Virus record (IMG/VR): IMGVR_UViG_3300025086_002601
Location: 1-25,123 of that record
Reading direction: 5' to 3' (one strand)
Source of the DNA: a virus
DNA length: 25,123 bases
Shown here: positions 23,653 through 25,123 of the stretch, in pieces
How positions within the stretch are numbered: position 1 is the stretch's first letter
Layout of the letters: each line of letters begins with the position of its first letter
Notes under the pieces: generated by a model
The model's database searches: none
What the model saw: only the letters and a program-made list of their open reading frames with translations
What the model was told of the DNA's origin: nothing
Made by a program: the position numbers and the translations under genes

Positions 23653-23665
23653 ATACTTTTAGTAT
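23653..23665. repeat. Third ATACT-N3-AGTAT element
   Basis: ATACT-TTT-AGTAT at 23653-23665 is the exact reverse complement of the element at 7397-7409 (ATACT-AAA-AGTAT). AGTAT-ATTC-ATACT lies nearby at 23540-23553, at the end of the distal tail gene. It sits downstream of the tail operon and just past the end of the leftward genes, and overlaps the candidate start of the short transcript. Confidence 0.45.
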
Positions 23666-23669
23666 CTCG

Positions 23670-23897
23670 CTACTGGGATAATGGATTATCCCTTTTTGCT
23701 TTCATCTCTGATACTATCGCATTGAGGACTTTAATTTCTGCCTCATTGATAGCGATTTGTTGTTCTAATGGTTTAATATCAGGTGCAGATTTAGATTCAA
23801 GTACATCAATCCTTTGAATTAATTGACCCTGATAAACGAATAGACCAGCTATCGTTATTACTAATCCTATACCTGTTGCTATGTTTTTAATATCCAC
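23670..23897 (-). CDS. Small membrane-anchored coiled-coil protein, 75 aa (GTG start)
   Basis: Start codon GTG at 23897, with AGGAAG upstream; it overlaps the end of the previous leftward gene by 11 nt. Residues about 6-23 form one N-terminal membrane segment (IATGIGLVITIAGLFVY). Residues 25-70 are a charged helix likely to form a coiled coil (LIQRIDVLESKSAPDIKP, then EQQIAINEAEIKVLNAIV). This shape resembles i-spanins (Rz-like), but it is short and no Rz1-like lipoprotein frame was noticed. The coupled large acidic gene suggests another role is possible. Function unknown. Confidence 0.7.
   Translation of the reverse strand: MDIKNIATGIGLVITIAGLFVYQGQLIQRIDVLESKSAPDIKPLEQQIAINEAEIKVLNAIVSEMKAKRDNPLSQ
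23675..23697 (+). terminator. Intrinsic terminator of the tail operon
   Basis: GGGATAAT (23675-23682) and ATTATCCC (23685-23692) are perfectly complementary, with a tight loop, and are followed by five T residues. This ends rightward transcription of the late genes. The hairpin overlaps the last codons of the leftward 75-aa gene, so the sequence serves both. Confidence 0.85.
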
Positions 23898-25123
23898 GAA
23901 TCTTCCTCAAATGTTCAACTGCTCTTATGGTGTTTGCTTTAGCCTCATCAATCTTTTCTTGATACTGGCTAAACTCATCATTATAAATGACTTGGCTCTG
24001 TTGATATATATTTCTGTTATCAACATATTCTCTGAACTCATCATAATTTCCACCATTCATAATAGTTTGATTATTAAATAAATTATTATTGATAGAACTG
24101 TAGCTGTCAATATTTATCTTCGATTGCATTGCTTTAGCAACAATCATATTAGTCACAACTAATTGTTTATTAACTTCTTTAACCACTTCGGCAACTTTGG
24201 TAGCAATCTTTTCAACTGAAATGTCTGAGATAGTATTTCTTTCAACTGCTGTATCTTCTGTAGCAGTATCATCAACAACACTGTTTTCTGCTGTTGTTTC
24301 TTCGCTTTCGTTATTGCTACTGCTAGATTCTTCACTTCCTGTTCTTGTTTCGTTAGTAGATTCGGATTGAGCTGTTTCTGTTTCAGAAACTTCTGTTTCT
24401 TCTGCTGATTGTTCAACACTATTTCCTGATGACTCATTTGGCTCGTTGGTTTCTTCGGCAGTAGATTCTGCTGACTCACTATTTCCTGTGCTAACTTCTT
24501 CTCGTACAGATTCTCGTTCAGTGATTGTTTCAGAGTTTGAGCTTTCTGTGATTTCTTCTGAGAGAGCAACGATTTCTGTTGCTTTAGGTTCTTCTTCAAT
24601 GATTTCGATTTCTGCTGAGAACGTTTCGAGGGTCTTTGGTTCTTCATATGCTACCTCCATAGCTATTTCTTTGAACACATTAATTGTTCCTATATTGATT
24701 TCTTCTTTTTTAATTTCTTCAATAAATACTTCTTCAAACTTTTCAAATACTATTTCAGGTTCTTCATAAACTTCAAAAGTAAATTCTTCTATAGGGATAA
24801 ACTCAACTGTTTCAACACTGCTAAATAATACTTCTTCTATCTCTTGAAAGGTTGTGGTGATGTGTGAGGTTTGTGTATTCGATAAAACGACTGGTTCATA
24901 AGTCATTATTACACTTACATTATCAACATTAGCACCACCAAGACCACCAGCAACACCATTAGTATCGGTACCACTAATATGAATATTTCCAATGTTCGCA
25001 TCAGACCCATTATGTGTGACACTATTTTCAAAAGTTTCTCCATTAATTCCTGTAACATCATATCTCTCCTGTGTAGTCGTAGATAATATATTATTATCAG
25101 TATCTTTTATTTGTAATCTAATC
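23887..25123 (-). CDS. Large acidic low-complexity protein, beta-rich N-terminal part (5' partial)
   Basis: At least 411 residues. The frame stays open upstream of the ATG at 24906 to the window edge, so that ATG is internal (context NVSVIMTYEP). Residues before it (SGTDTNGVAGGLGGANVDNV, then SVIMTYEP) look like the last strands of a jelly-roll or lectin-like domain. Next comes a Glu-rich part. Counted from M24906, a Ser/Glu/Thr low-complexity stretch covers about 110-225, followed by a C-terminal helical and Asn-rich part (YSSINNNLFNNQ, then NYDEFREYVDNRN) ending RAVEHLRKIRGY. Such disordered acidic linkers occur in marine phage virion-associated proteins, but I cannot name a family. It is transcribed leftward, toward the tail operon, so it belongs to a separate operon whose start lies outside. 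The strand is secure because opposite frames are short. Confidence 0.7.
   Translation of the reverse strand, partial: IRLQIKDTDNNILSTTTQERYDVTGINGETFENSVTHNGSDANIGNIHISGTDTNGVAGGLGGANVDNVSVIMTYEPVVLSNTQTSHITTTFQEIEEVLFSSVETVEFIPIEEFTFEVYEEPEIVFEKFEEVFIEEIKKEEINIGTINVFKEIAMEVAYEEPKTLETFSAEIEIIEEEPKATEIVALSEEITESSNSETITERESVREEVSTGNSESAESTAEETNEPNESSGNSVEQSAEETEVSETETAQSESTNETRTGSEESSSSNNESEETTAENSVVDDTATEDTAVERNTISDISVEKIATKVAEVVKEVNKQLVVTNMIVAKAMQSKINIDSYSSINNNLFNNQTIMNGGNYDEFREYVDNRNIYQQSQVIYNDEFSQYQEKIDEAKANTIRAVEHLRKIRGY

Larger units (their letters stand above)
23617..23697 (+). ncRNA. Candidate short transcript: promoter next to a terminator
   Basis: TTGACA (23617-23622), 17 nt and TAAAAA (23640-23645) form a possible rightward promoter. 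The expected start, near 23652, is only about 45 nt before the end of a strong intrinsic terminator at 23675-23697. If active it would make a tiny RNA antisense to the 3' end of the 75-aa gene. The -10 box is weak, so this may be chance in AT-rich DNA. Confidence 0.25.

Noticed and set aside
24159-24769. Further open frames (leftward 162 codons, rightward 107 codons) overlapping the acidic gene
   Set aside because: They mirror the repetitive Ser/Glu/Thr coding stretch in other frames and have Lys/Gln-only or Ser-only composition.
1-25123. tRNA genes, CRISPR arrays, insertion sequences, integrase or attachment sites
   Set aside because: Intergenic gaps are short and fully accounted for; no cloverleaf, spaced repeats, transposase or recombinase motifs were seen.

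Overview
This 25.1 kb AT-rich window (roughly one third G+C by eye) is the packaging, head and tail part of a tailed dsDNA phage with siphovirus features: HK97-type portal, prohead protease and major capsid protein, a tube protein, two tail assembly chaperone frames and a 659-residue tape measure. Several tail genes resemble those of gene-transfer-agent-like phages of Alphaproteobacteria. Together with the low G+C, this suggests a phage of a marine bacterium, possibly an alphaproteobacterium. That host assignment is an inference; nothing in the window fixes the host, and no integrase, tRNA or CRISPR array was seen.

Layout. (i) 1-1802, rightward: the end of an unknown gene, then a TET/JBP-type 2-oxoglutarate dioxygenase and a TET/JBP-associated glycosyltransferase, together a probable DNA base hypermodification cassette. 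(ii) 1791-2154, leftward: two small unknown genes behind a strong promoter. (iii) 2270-6950, rightward: small and large terminase, a portal with a long multi-module C-terminal extension, a Ref-like HNH protein and a Mu gpF-like head protein. (iv) 6999-7331, leftward: a self-contained moron with its own promoter and terminator. (v) 7509-10169, rightward: protease, capsid and two small head-region genes. (vi) 10176-17904, rightward: a tail-tip and adhesion block with a DUF2163-like tail protein, a HlyC-type lysine acyltransferase, a gpJ-like hub protein, three beta-rich fiber or adhesin genes and a small membrane protein. (vii) 17908-23541, rightward: connectors, tail terminator, tail tube, tail chaperones with a -1 frameshift site, tape measure and a distal tail protein. 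(viii) 23670-25123, leftward: a small membrane/coiled-coil protein and the end of a large acidic low-complexity protein that runs off the window.

How the parts work together. The rightward genes build and fill the capsid and assemble the tail. The dioxygenase and glycosyltransferase probably decorate the phage DNA before packaging, as protection against host nucleases. A second sign of restriction pressure is that I found no GATC anywhere in the window, and Asp codons before a C are written GAC although GAT is otherwise common. The two leftward units before terS and before the protease share one promoter design (TTTACT, 16-17 nt, TATACT), the same alternating ATACT/AGTAT operator half-sites and an identical 15-nt ribosome-binding leader, so one regulator probably controls both. 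A related half-site pair lies after the tail operon.

Most noteworthy: the hypermodification pair next to terminase, a HlyC-type acyltransferase with both catalytic residues inside a tail-tip operon, the paired operator-controlled morons, the chaperone frameshift, the portal extension and the displaced tail-tip block.
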